Notes: a model not told the origin generated them from the letters alone. Counted from the first letter of the stretch, positions 26,423 to 35,090 are shown. The stretch is 64,000 bases of DNA from Robertkochia marina (GCF_004799345.1 NZ_SSMC01000003.1:434001-498000), one strand, 5' to 3'. Numbers and translations are program-made.

Positions 26423-27346
26423 TTATTGCAGCAAATACTTGTTTTTAAGCTTTTTAATTTGATTTTCCTCATAAAAAGGAACCCCAACTTGGGTGCCGAA
26501 TATTTGCTTCCCATCCATCCTCCAATGATATCGGTCTACCAAAAGTATAAATATATTTTCACTCAAATCATTATTATGGTAGGCTTTCAAAGCATAAGGA
26601 AATAATGTCTTAAAAAGTTCCATTTCATTCGTATGTGTCATAATAATAGATGCATACGGTGCATATTTTACACCAACAAAAGTAACACCAGGGTAACCAT
26701 ATTTCATAAAAATCCTCTGCAATGCGACCCCATTGGCATCATCCAACTTTCTTTGCTTTTCAATCAAGGATAGGTTCTCAAGAAAATCAGGTAAGCTTCG
26801 ATATTTTTGGTCTTTTGCATAAAGGGTTTTCATCATCTCTACCAGACCAATATTAATTGGCTTTGTTGGATTATCACTATCGGGTTTATCCATCCCCTTG
26901 ACTGCCTGATCCGGAATCACCTTGGTTTCCAATAGATCGAGGAATTTCTTCCCCAACATTTCGTGAAATGGAAGTTTATCGATACCTCCATAATATCTTG
27001 CACTATCATCGATCAAACTTTGAAATTTTCTACTATTCTTGGCTTTACTTTTCAATAACAACTCTTTTACTATTTCCTCATCCGCCGATAATAAGCAATT
27101 GGCAAGCGCCAAATTCCAATAATCGGCATACGTGGTATCCTTTGACCTAGCCAATATTCTTGTGGTATTCTCAAGAATCTTTTGACCATATTCAAGTCTA
27201 AACGATTCGGACATTTTTGGTGCTTTTACCTGACTAGTCAACATATTAGGTACGATTAGAAATAAAACAAGTGTTATATCGGCTCGACTAAAGATTCTCC
27301 ACCCATCAAGGGGTGTCCTCATTTTATGTACTAGCATAAAATCCAT
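26423..27346 (-). CDS. Secreted/lipid-free DUF6624 family protein
   Basis: 307 aa. N-terminal hydrophobic stretch (ITLVLFLIVPNMLTSQ) is a likely signal peptide; an ATG at 27319 (MRTPLDGW) would place it better than the first ATG. The C-terminal ~120 residues carry the DUF6624 pattern: ALQRIFMKYGYPGVTFVG, then ASIIMTHTNEMELFKTLFPY, then ILLVDRYHWRMDGKQIFGTQ. Function unknown; in Bacteroidota such proteins often sit beside toxin genes, so an immunity-type role is possible but unproven. Last gene before attL. Confidence 0.78.
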   Translation of the reverse strand: MDFMLVHKMRTPLDGWRIFSRADITLVLFLIVPNMLTSQVKAPKMSESFRLEYGQKILENTTRILARSKDTTYADYWNLALANCLLSADEEIVKELLLKSKAKNSRKFQSLIDDSARYYGGIDKLPFHEMLGKKFLDLLETKVIPDQAVKGMDKPDSDNPTKPINIGLVEMMKTLYAKDQKYRSLPDFLENLSLIEKQRKLDDANGVALQRIFMKYGYPGVTFVGVKYAPYASIIMTHTNEMELFKTLFPYALKAYHNNDLSENIFILLVDRYHWRMDGKQIFGTQVGVPFYEENQIKKLKNKYLLQ

Positions 27347-27434
27347 GCATGATTATTTTTGGGTCATACAAAATATGTCAAGATCTTTTCAGTTGTATTT
27401 GAAAGGATGTTCTATTTCATTTATTGAGGTACTC

Positions 27435-27472
27435 TACCCTTTGGGCTCAAGCCCAAAGGGGTAGTAGTTGTT
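27435..27472 (-). repeat. Rhs hinge remnant (fifth copy)
   Basis: On the minus strand it reads EIP..NNYYPFGLEPKG followed by a TAG stop, a truncated copy of the NNYYPFGLxHKGYN hinge. In this copy the core has become a perfect palindrome, ccctttgggct / agcccaaaggg. No toxin-coding frame follows it; the next gene is the DUF6624 gene. Confidence 0.8.
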
Positions 27473-27539
27473 CTTTTTGGGTATTTCGTGTTCGGTTAAG
27501 ATCAATATTCTTTTCTTAAAGCTCGATTAAACTGAGGTG

Positions 27540-28634
27540 CTAACCTTTTAAGATGGTTAATAATCTAAAATTAAGGTAGAGCTTTTCTTTTCCCACCTGT
27601 TCGCTTTTAAGAAAACCATTGTCTTCTAAATCCTTTAAATAATTCCCCACTGTTTTTAAACTTCCTAACCCTGCTCTTTCCAACTGGGTCCTCTTTGTAT
27701 AAGGTAATTTAAATAATATTTCCAATAGATCCTTAGAATATACTCTGGGAAGTTTTTCCTGAATTTCCAGCCCCATTTCATTCATCAATTTTTCTATATC
27801 CGCAATCTGGTTTCGCCCTCTTAATGCAGTTTGCTCTACCATATCCAACATATACAAAATCCAACCTTCCCAATGATGATCTTCAGTCACTTTACGCAGT
27901 TTAGCGTAGTATTGGTCCCGATGTTCAATAATGTAACTACTCAAATACAAGGCCGGAAGATCCAACAGACCTGTTAGTTTCAGGTATAATAATAGAATGA
28001 TTCTTCCTGTCCGTCCATTACCATCAAAAAAAGGATGGATCGCCTCAAATTGGTAATGTATAACTGCCATTTTTACCAATGGGTCAATACCATCTTCAGC
28101 ATGAATAAAATCTTCCAGGTTCTTTAATTTTTCCCTTATAATTCCCTCTCCCTCCGGTGGGGTATAAATCACTTTATTGGTAACCGGATTTTTCAACTGT
28201 GTGCCTGGTGCATTTCTAATACCAGATTCGTTCTCTTTAACGATTCGCATAATGGCTATAAAGAGATTCGTTGTGAGCAGAGGTTTACGTTTTATCTGAT
28301 CGAACCCATACCATAATGCATCTTTATAGTGCATTACTTCTTTTGTTGCCGGATTGTCATACTTTTTATCGGCAATGGAAGCTTTAAAAAGTTCGTCCTG
28401 TGTAGTTATAATATTTTCGATAGCAGAACTCGCCCGCGCTTCTTGTAAATTGATGGTGTCAATAAACAGTGTTGGATTAGGGAGATTAGTTACTGCTCCT
28501 TTTAACTCAGACAACGCCCTGCTTGCACTAATGGTCTTTTTAAGGATCGCTGTAGTTTCTAATTCCTCTGATGGAGGTAATAGGGGTAAATCGTTATAGG
28601 GTATCCCAGGATCGTAATCAATTTTGCTGCTCAT
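27540..28634 (-). CDS. Fic family protein (AMP-transferase type) with C-terminal winged helix
   Basis: 364 aa. N-terminal Fic_N region contains the inhibitory helix motif SSAIEN (S/T-x-x-x-E-N, about residues 70-75), so this is an auto-inhibited class II Fic. Catalytic motif HPFFDGNGRTGR around residue 197-208. The C-terminal ~70 residues (TKRTQLERAGLGSLKTVGNYLKDLEDNGFLKSE) look like a winged helix. Fic enzymes transfer AMP or a related nucleotide to a target protein. Three palindromes upstream suggest self-regulation. Located within the Rhs cassette island, between hinge remnants. Confidence 0.93.
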   Translation of the reverse strand: MSSKIDYDPGIPYNDLPLLPPSEELETTAILKKTISASRALSELKGAVTNLPNPTLFIDTINLQEARASSAIENIITTQDELFKASIADKKYDNPATKEVMHYKDALWYGFDQIKRKPLLTTNLFIAIMRIVKENESGIRNAPGTQLKNPVTNKVIYTPPEGEGIIREKLKNLEDFIHAEDGIDPLVKMAVIHYQFEAIHPFFDGNGRTGRIILLLYLKLTGLLDLPALYLSSYIIEHRDQYYAKLRKVTEDHHWEGWILYMLDMVEQTALRGRNQIADIEKLMNEMGLEIQEKLPRVYSKDLLEILFKLPYTKRTQLERAGLGSLKTVGNYLKDLEDNGFLKSEQVGKEKLYLNFRLLTILKG

Positions 28635-28644
28635 ATTGCATTTT

Positions 28645-28740
28645 TAATGAGGGCGTAAACTACCTCTGATATTAAAACAAGGGTAAATATATTAAAAAAT
28701 TACTCTCGTTTCATGGACGAGGGCAAAAATTACCCTTGTT
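28645..28740 (-). promoter_or_regulatory. Three operator-like palindromes upstream of fic
   Basis: Imperfect inverted repeats with similar half-sites (A[CT]RAGGGYAA-like): around 28648-28670 (atgagggcgta / tacctctgat), 28676-28710 (acaagggtaa / ttactctcgt) and 28717-28740 (acgagggcaa / ttacccttgt). They begin 14 bp before the fic start codon. Fic here has a predicted DNA-binding winged helix, so autoregulation is possible. Confidence 0.55.
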
Positions 28741-28816
28741 GGAAATACGCAGGTAAAATTGAAATTCACTCTATTTCCTGGAAGAATTATTTAAAAAAAT
28801 CTAAATACATAATGGC

Positions 28817-28850
28817 ATTTATGTTGGGGTCCAAAGGGGTAGTAGTTGTT
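28817..28850 (-). repeat. Rhs hinge remnant (fourth copy)
   Basis: Minus-strand reading NNYYPFGPQHK, after which the frame leaves the consensus (CHYVFRF) and stops within 10 codons. No Rhs coding follows; the fic gene begins ~180 bp downstream. Confidence 0.8.
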
Positions 28851-28896
28851 TATTTTAGACATAAGGCCATGGGATAGGCTAGTATAAAGATCTCCT

Positions 28897-29268
28897 TCAT
28901 GGATTATTTATAAAATTTTTATTCTCAAATATATTATCCCAATCAACTAATAATTGTTTTGGATTATTTTTGTTAATAGTGATTTCAAACATTAATCCTT
29001 TGCAATCATTTCTTTTTTTACACCACCCCGCAAAGGATAATGAAGTTCTAGACCAAGATTTATACAGACTGTCTTTATAAGAATATGTGAAATTTACTCG
29101 GCTACTGCCTCGAACTCCATTTTCAAATCCTGATATGGTTGCAATTACCTTCTCTGGACTACTCAAGACTTGCTTTTCTCTATCAATATTTACGATGGTA
29201 ACATATCCAAATATTCCTATTACAAGTAACCAAAAACCGATTCTAACGAGATTCTCCTTCTTACCCAT
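28897..29268 (-). CDS. Small membrane protein, putative immunity partner of the first Rhs tip
   Basis: 123 aa. One N-terminal membrane helix (residues ~9-26, IGFWLLVIGIFGYVTIV) and a beta-rich domain (VIATISGFENG, RVNFTYSYKDSLY, GLMFEITINKNNP) resembling DUF3592-like small proteins. Starts 3 bp after the stop of the Rhs fragment, the arrangement expected for a toxin/immunity pair. No family assigned with certainty. Confidence 0.65.
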   Translation of the reverse strand: MGKKENLVRIGFWLLVIGIFGYVTIVNIDREKQVLSSPEKVIATISGFENGVRGSSRVNFTYSYKDSLYKSWSRTSLSFAGWCKKRNDCKGLMFEITINKNNPKQLLVDWDNIFENKNFINNP

Positions 29269-29271
29269 AAG

Positions 29272-30114
29272 CTATTCATTATCCCTAATAATATCTTTAG
29301 TTACTTTTGTTCCTACATTTTTACCTCCAGTGACTGCTCCCTCTGAGATAGTATTTAAAATTGGAGATTCTCCAGTTTTAACCGAAACCTTTGAGTTTAC
29401 ATTTGTTGTGAAAATTCCAAAGACAAAATCAATTAACACTTCAGAAGCTTCCTTATCCCCTCCTGTAGAAGAATAAAAAGACGTTACCACTTCAACCCCT
29501 TCTGATCCAATATTTACATCTATTGCTGCATCGGTAGCTTCTTTGGCAACTGGTCCTATAACTGGTACTACATTCATTAAGACGCCATAAGCATCAACTT
29601 TGCCATTAGCTGCCATTTGACTTGTAGCATCTAACGCCGCAACACCAGTTTTGAACAAGAGACCCCCAACCAAAGCCTCATCTCCTGGTATAGGGGTTGC
29701 TATTGCAATTGCAAGAGGTAGTCCCTTGACTCCTGTGTCAACGACAGTTTCATTATACTGTTTCCTTTCAGCTGCAGAAGCGTTGATTGAGTTCAATCCA
29801 GGTTCATTCCATGTTAGATCATGCATGGATTCTAAACCTTCAAGTTCTGGTGCATGTATAGGTTGATTAGAGGAGAATTGGTAAACAGTCTGATATTTAT
29901 ATTTCTCTGCTAAAGGATCCACCTGCCAAAATCTTCCGATTGAGGGATCACTTACTCTATACTTCCATTCATGAATGTTTAAACTAAGATCTTCGGTGTA
30001 TTCCTGGCCTTGGAACTGTTTGTAGTTGAACTCTTGAAGAGTGAGGTCATTATACCCTTTGTGTTGAAGCCCAAAGGGGTAGTAGTTGTGCATAAAAGGG
30101 GGGATTTCGGACAT
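29272..30114 (-). CDS. Orphan Rhs C-terminal fragment (toxin tip cassette A)
   Basis: 280 aa, starting with MSEI..HNYYPFGLQHKGYN, the Rhs hinge, then the Rhs core-associated segment YTEDLSLNIHEWKYR, SIGRFWQVDPLAEKY, then a ~190-residue variable tail (GLESMHDLTW ... KDIIRDNE). The tail is not recognised as a known toxin; it has a Gly/Ala-rich hydrophobic stretch (residues ~125-190). It begins right after the stop codon of the preceding cassette's partner gene, so it has no Rhs repeat region of its own. A short start-codon frame makes translation possible, but it is likely a silent donor cassette. Confidence 0.82.
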   Translation of the reverse strand: MSEIPPFMHNYYPFGLQHKGYNDLTLQEFNYKQFQGQEYTEDLSLNIHEWKYRVSDPSIGRFWQVDPLAEKYKYQTVYQFSSNQPIHAPELEGLESMHDLTWNEPGLNSINASAAERKQYNETVVDTGVKGLPLAIAIATPIPGDEALVGGLLFKTGVAALDATSQMAANGKVDAYGVLMNVVPVIGPVAKEATDAAIDVNIGSEGVEVVTSFYSSTGGDKEASEVLIDFVFGIFTTNVNSKVSVKTGESPILNTISEGAVTGGKNVGTKVTKDIIRDNE

Positions 30115-30117
30115 GTT

Positions 30118-30540
30118 TTAATATTGGACTTTTACTTCTGATCCTGCTAGAACATTATCTTCCTTCTCATAATTTGTGGCTGCGTTTATGTAACAAACAT
30201 TCCCCCCAACTTTTGGTCTTTCATGTGCTAATATATACTTGTACTCTAACTTTGTGGTATCCAAATTTTGAGTTTTGAAATAACCATCTCCAGAAAACAA
30301 TATCACCTTTCCATTCTCCTGACATTTCAAATAGCCTTTAAAGCCATCATTTAACCCAGAATATTCAACCCATATCACCCCACTTTCATTACTAGATTTT
30401 TCACCATAATAAAAGGACGATTTATCACATTCATCAACCCTTGTAATGACAACATCACCCATTGAATACCTTATCACATTGTTTGTCTCACAACATGAGT
30501 TAAAAAATAAAGAAGCTAGGATTATAACAATGTGTTTCAT
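30118..30540 (-). CDS. Small lipoprotein, putative immunity partner of cassette B
   Basis: 140 aa; signal peptide with lipobox-like FNSCC. The body is beta-rich, unknown family. It overlaps the toxin frame by 1 nt (TAATG), a typical toxin/immunity arrangement; a periplasmic lipoprotein would fit an incoming toxin. No homology recognised. Confidence 0.65.
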   Translation of the reverse strand: MKHIVIILASLFFNSCCETNNVIRYSMGDVVITRVDECDKSSFYYGEKSSNESGVIWVEYSGLNDGFKGYLKCQENGKVILFSGDGYFKTQNLDTTKLEYKYILAHERPKVGGNVCYINAATNYEKEDNVLAGSEVKVQY

Positions 30541-31543
30541 TATTGATTATTTCTTGCATGTGACTTACCTATATCTATCGAGCGTTGAGTCAATTTGTCC
30601 TCACCATATTTAGAAATCAAAAGGGCTGTACCAGTTCCAAGTATGGGATTTGCTATCGTGAAAAAGCCAACTCCAACGGTTAGTAAACCAGTTTTAACTT
30701 TACTATTTCCTGTTAAATTATATGCTCCGTAACCAAATTGAACCACTGGTTCCATACCAGAATTTTCAGCAACTACACCAGCAGCAAAATTTCCCGCATC
30801 TCTTGGAGATGCATATTTTCCATATAAAAGTGATCCGTTTTTAATTTTACTTTTTAAGTCCCATTCACCTCTAGTCCCAGCCTTTTGTACATATTCGAAT
30901 GCAGAGGGATCCTTTGATGTAATTGATTCAACCTTTTCTGTTAATTCTGTTGATTCATAATCTATTTTTATATCTCCGGCCGTAACCTCTCCCGTACTAT
31001 GGTAAAGGTTTTGATTTGCGAAACTAAGGGAGTGTAAGGATTCGCCCATTTTCTCACCTCCTGCAGAGGTATTTTCTGAGGTATAGCTTTCTTCCAAGTT
31101 AGTTTTAGCTTCATCTCCCTGACCTTCATGCCTATACACACCTAAATCTCCATCATCGTAAACTGCAATAACATTCCCATCTTCATCTGTATGCGTTGAC
31201 ATGGGTGCCATCCCATCAGGATCGATGAAACGAATAGGATTATCAAACGCGTAGTTATACGGGGAATGCCGGCGCATTTGTTCAGCCAGGGGATCCAGGT
31301 TCATCCACCGTCCCAAGGCGGGATCGTAGTTCCGGGCGGTGATGTCGTACCAGCCTAGCCCTAGTTCGGATTGGAGTTCTTTCCCCCCCCAAATTTGCGC
31401 TGTTCGGCCTTGTCGTTGCCCAAGGAGCTGGTGAACTCGTTATACCCTTTGTGTTCAAGCCCAAAGGGATAATAGTTGTTTGTCACAGGGGGGGGGCGGA
31501 AGATTCTATTATTGGTATAACTTAACTGCACGTTCCTAAACAA
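30540..31543 (-). pseudogene. Orphan Rhs C-terminal fragment (cassette B) with toxin-44-like tail, frameshifted
   Basis: The N-terminal part (31543 to ~31391) reads NVQLSYTNN ... [16 protein letters not shown] ... QRKFGG and then shifts out of frame at an 8-G run (31383-31390). The other frame (from 31316) reads the rest: [28 protein letters not shown], then the tail. Two G fewer, or one more, would restore the frame. The tail ([19 protein letters not shown] ... [14 protein letters not shown]) resembles polymorphic toxin type 44. A 9-C run lies at the hinge (31488-31496). Pseudogene or phase-variable switch. Confidence 0.75.
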
Positions 31544-31630
31544 CTACTATAATCGTTTTTCAAAGTGATAGAAATGGCACTTATTTAGCATTCTGATCTG
31601 ATTGCTTTTTGCTATGATCATCTAATTGAA

Positions 31631-32107
31631 CTATTCCATTTTAAATAGCAATGGAAAAACTGTTGGCTTTTCATTTTTTAACTTAAGCCATTCTTTTTCA
31701 CTTAATAGTAAAGTCTGAATTATAGCACTATCAGCTCTTTGGGGATAGCCATATCTCCTTACAATTCGAGCTTCAGAAATTTTATGATTCTCTTCAACCA
31801 AAACATAAAGTAAAGCGGCTCCGTTCACATCATGAACATCAACCTTCTCCCTAAATTCCAATAAAAGTAATTTTTGTATTGAATCCATACCAAATTTGTA
31901 ATTTGGATACTCGAAATTCACCGACAATTTGTTTCCCTTAGAATTCCAATAAAGGGTTGAATCAATACTCCCATTACTTTTAAAATGAGTTAGAATATGA
32001 TTATTAAATGCATCAAATACCTTCATCTCCTTATCCTTAAGATCCTGAGCACAACATTCAACTGCAAATGCAGAAAATAACATAAATACTATTTTTTTAA
32101 TAATCAT
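31631..32107 (-). CDS. Secreted protein with TonB-C-like domain, putative immunity partner of cassette C
   Basis: 158 aa; signal peptide with CC at its end (ECCAQ, possible lipobox). C-terminal ~65 residues (VNGAALLYVLVEENHKISEA ... ADSAIIQTLLLSEKEWL) follow the pattern of TonB C-terminal domains used as stand-alone periplasmic proteins in Bacteroidota. Overlaps the metallopeptidase toxin frame by 11 nt. Likely protects the periplasm from that toxin; unproven. Confidence 0.6.
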   Translation of the reverse strand: MIIKKIVFMLFSAFAVECCAQDLKDKEMKVFDAFNNHILTHFKSNGSIDSTLYWNSKGNKLSVNFEYPNYKFGMDSIQKLLLLEFREKVDVHDVNGAALLYVLVEENHKISEARIVRRYGYPQRADSAIIQTLLLSEKEWLKLKNEKPTVFPLLFKME

Positions 32108-32963
32108 AACCCAATCGTTTTTTTACTACATCAGCTCGCTTGTCATAGACAGCTTCCTCAACCCCTGGTTGAAAATGACCATGGGGCTTACCGTTGAGAT
32201 ATAGCACTACATGACCAAATTCATGAGCAACTCCAACGGCTCGATGATTTAAACTGCCATAACCATTAATTAAAACTTGAATATTCCCAGATTCCGAAGA
32301 TGAATTAACTCCAGGAATTAATGTTATTCCTAGGTTCCCTTGTATTGTAGTTCCCTCTGGGTTACCAAATAATCTATACATCTCCGCCTCTGCGGATGGT
32401 AAATCAGAAATGTTGAAGTCGACAGGAGTTTCAAAGTTTCTGTCGTATACCTTACCCTCTTTGTCTTTTACCTTATAATTTGTAGCCATTTTTAATTCTA
32501 CTATAGATTCATGACTTGCTATTTCATAAAGATCTTTTAATACAATATCATCTGAAATTTCTGCTTGATCCTTTATCGATTCAGGATTTATATAGCCATT
32601 TTTAACTTCAAATTGTACATTAGAGGATTCATCTAAAGCATGATATATGGCAAGAATTGCATCATTTGTTACTTTTAGACTATCGCCTTTAATCTCCTTG
32701 TAAATTATTGGATTATTTATTGTAAAACTGTAGTTTGAATAATTAGAATATTTCTCACTATACCTATCTATCTTATTAAACCTACCGATAGCGGGATCAT
32801 AATCTCTCCATTGAAAAGCATAGGTGTTTTTGTTAAGATCTTCTTCAAGCTCTTGTCCTTGGAATTTAATGAAATTATTTTCCTGGGTTGTAGCATTATT
32901 ATACCCTTTATGTTGAAGCCCAAAGGGATAATAGTTGTGTAGGGGAAGTATTTCGGAAAATAC
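32097..32963 (-). pseudogene. Orphan Rhs C-terminal fragment (cassette C) with metallopeptidase tail
   Basis: Open from a TAG at 32966-32964 to 32097, without an ATG until 32489. It reads FSEILPLHNYYPFGLQHKGYN, then EEDLNKNTYAFQWRDYDPAIGRF, then the tail. The tail holds AVGVAHEFGHVVLYLNG (HEFGH zinc-protease motif) and a downstream GVEEAVYDKRAD, compatible with a gluzincin-type third ligand. As an Rhs tip it could cleave a protein target. Separated from any Rhs core, so it is probably a silent cassette. Confidence 0.78.
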
Positions 32964-32992
32964 CTAGGTACATTTTTATTAAATAATGACAT

Positions 32993-33741
32993 ACCTGCCT
33001 ACTTCCTTTTCTTGTCAAAGAACCATGATGCTCAATTGCATTTCTACATCCTGTCAGCGAGAGATAAATATAGAATATTTTATCATCTTTTTCCGAGATT
33101 TCCCTTTGTTTCGGGCATGGATAAAATATTGATCATTCAATTTTTTATATGGATAAAAACGCAACATGTATAACTCACTCAAAATGTATCAGTTAATCCA
33201 AAAATGGAATAACCGCAACGAGCTCTAGCGCGTTGCCCTCTTGCTATTCCATTTTATCCATATGGAATAAAATTACTTTTACCGGACTTTTGAAAATAAA
33301 GCTCCACACCCGAAAACCCCATACTTTCTTTACCCGGAGCGTTTCCCTTGCCACTTTTTTAACCCTATTGAACGCAGTGAACATTTTTATTCACTATGAT
33401 CCATACTTCCTTCAGAGCCGTCGCTGTTCCCTTTTCAGTCCGGAACCTTTATTTTTTATGGAACCGGCGACTTATAAAAAGGAAGTTAGCGACCGGCTTT
33501 ATGCAGTCGCCTCCAGAAAAAATAAACCTTATCTGAAAGGGTGGGGACGGGTCTGGAGAGGATGGCTCGGGTAATATTTTAAGCCCTTAACAGGGCTGCG
33601 GACTCCTTTTAAAACGGTGTCTTGAAAAGGTGTCCGAGGGTGTACCTGCAGGCGCTTTTCCTTAAGGGAAATGGGCCTGGGTTCCTTCCGAGCCGTTTAC
33701 AAACGTTTAAACATAAATAATTTAAAAGGTTTTGAGGGTTT
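32993..33741. other. Non-coding stretch of the island with inverted repeats
   Basis: No convincing gene. It includes nested inverted repeats: aatggaata (33203-33211) pairing with tattccatt (33245-33253), with gcaacg (33215-33220) and cgttgc (33231-33236) inside; and atatggataaaa (about 33151) versus ttttatccatat (33253-33262). A small hairpin agccct/agggct is at 33582-33597. It could hold a regulatory RNA or recombination site; unresolved. Confidence 0.5.
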
Positions 33742-34956
33742 TTAGGGTTGCATAGCCGCTAACTTTCGTTCCAGATCCTCCATGTCTTGCCCTATTTTCT
33801 TTTGCAGTACCCTGGCATAGATCTGGGTGGTGGCCAGTTTGGTATGCCCTAATAATTTGGAAACGGTTTCTATGGGCATCCCGTTGGAAAGGGTAACCGT
33901 GGTGGCAAAGGTATGACGGGCGGTATGAAAGGTGAATTTCTTGGTGATGGCTGCCTTAATGGCGATCTCCTTTAAATACGCATTGATCTTCTGATTGGAG
34001 TAAACAGGTAACAATAACCCCGATTGACTCACCCTGGGGTGTTCTCGGTAGCGCTCTAAGATCTTAAGGGGGATAGGGAGTAAAGGAATATTTAGCGGAA
34101 CTCCGGTCTTGGCCCTTTTAGATTTGATCCAGAATTTACCATCAGCCTTTTGCACCAGGTTTTCTTGCCTCAGCTCTTTTACATCGGCATAGGCCAGACT
34201 GGTATAACAGGAAAACAAAAAGATATCCCGGGTGATCTTCAGGGAAGCCCTTTCCAGTTTTAGGTTGATCAGTTGCTCCAACTCCTTCTGGCTTAAAAAC
34301 TCCTTATCCACCCGCTGGAATTTAAGTCTATGGTGCCTGAAAATATTCCGGTCCATCCATTCCAACTCATACGCCATTTTAATTAGCTTTTTAAAGCGTT
34401 CCAGGTGCTTCATGACGCCATTGTTATTCAGGGTGGGTTGCTGTCTTAAAAAGTGCTCAAAATCGACAATGAAGCGGGATTCCAGTTCTTTTAAGACCAG
34501 GTTATCTACCTTGTGGGTTCGTTTGAGAAAACGGAAGATATATTTCTCCGTGGCTCCGTAATTCTTTAAGGTACCCTTGGCGAGGATACCCTTCATCTTT
34601 TCCTTGTGGTAAGTAAAGACATCTTTGAGGGTTTTCCCGCTGCTATCTTCTCCCGAGTACCTTTTTTTGATATTCACGGCCGAGATAAACCGGCCTTCAT
34701 AGCGCAATTCTTCATAACAGCGGTGAATCCTGGCTTCGACTTCGGCTAACTTCTTGTTCAGCGAGCGTACTTTTTCAGAGCGTCCGACGATCCTTCCGCT
34801 TTTGACATCCCACTGGGAGGGTTCCACCCGGATCTGGGTGCTGATCTCTGCGCGTTTTCCTTCTACGGTAACACGGGCATAGACCGGTAACTTTCCTCTT
34901 AGGGCTTTGGCTTTTACCGTCCAGAAATTGATGTAAAGAAATTTTGTAGTTGACAT
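33742..34956 (-). CDS. Tyrosine-type site-specific recombinase (integrase)
   Basis: 404 aa from ATG 34956 (MSTTKFLYINF); the longer frame to 35010 lacks family similarity. SAM-like arm/core-binding domain (KDVFTYHKEKMKGILAKGTL) and C-terminal catalytic domain. Catalytic motifs: SCYTSLAYADVKEL region (the Arg position of the classic motif is Ala here, as in many Bacteroidota integrases), HTARHTFAT (HxxR), LLGHT, and Tyr in TTQIYAR. It lies next to tRNA-Pro(TGG) and reads away from it, the usual position for the recombinase of a tRNA-integrated element. Confidence 0.93.
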   Translation of the reverse strand: MSTTKFLYINFWTVKAKALRGKLPVYARVTVEGKRAEISTQIRVEPSQWDVKSGRIVGRSEKVRSLNKKLAEVEARIHRCYEELRYEGRFISAVNIKKRYSGEDSSGKTLKDVFTYHKEKMKGILAKGTLKNYGATEKYIFRFLKRTHKVDNLVLKELESRFIVDFEHFLRQQPTLNNNGVMKHLERFKKLIKMAYELEWMDRNIFRHHRLKFQRVDKEFLSQKELEQLINLKLERASLKITRDIFLFSCYTSLAYADVKELRQENLVQKADGKFWIKSKRAKTGVPLNIPLLPIPLKILERYREHPRVSQSGLLLPVYSNQKINAYLKEIAIKAAITKKFTFHTARHTFATTVTLSNGMPIETVSKLLGHTKLATTQIYARVLQKKIGQDMEDLERKLAAMQP

Positions 34957-35090
34957 ACCCTTGTGTATTAATGAAACTTTGATTCTTGGCAGAATTCCAA
35001 AGTCCCACACGGGTATTCGTGAAGTTAAAAATTAATGCGGTTTTAATTTAGGTCACCTTAGAGGTAACCTTTCAAACTACATCAAAAAGA

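Noticed and set aside
32768-32992. 74-codon minus-strand frame beginning with an ATG just upstream of cassette C
   Set aside because: It is out of frame with the Rhs hinge, which is read from the frame open at 32963.
33203-33253. Integron attC site
   Set aside because: The nested inverted repeat has GTTGC/GCAAC arms but not the full conserved core sites, and no integron integrase is present; the recombinase is a tRNA-type integrase.
33233-33574. 113-codon plus-strand frame in the island
   Set aside because: Starts inside the inverted repeat, no family pattern; kept as non-coding with low certainty.
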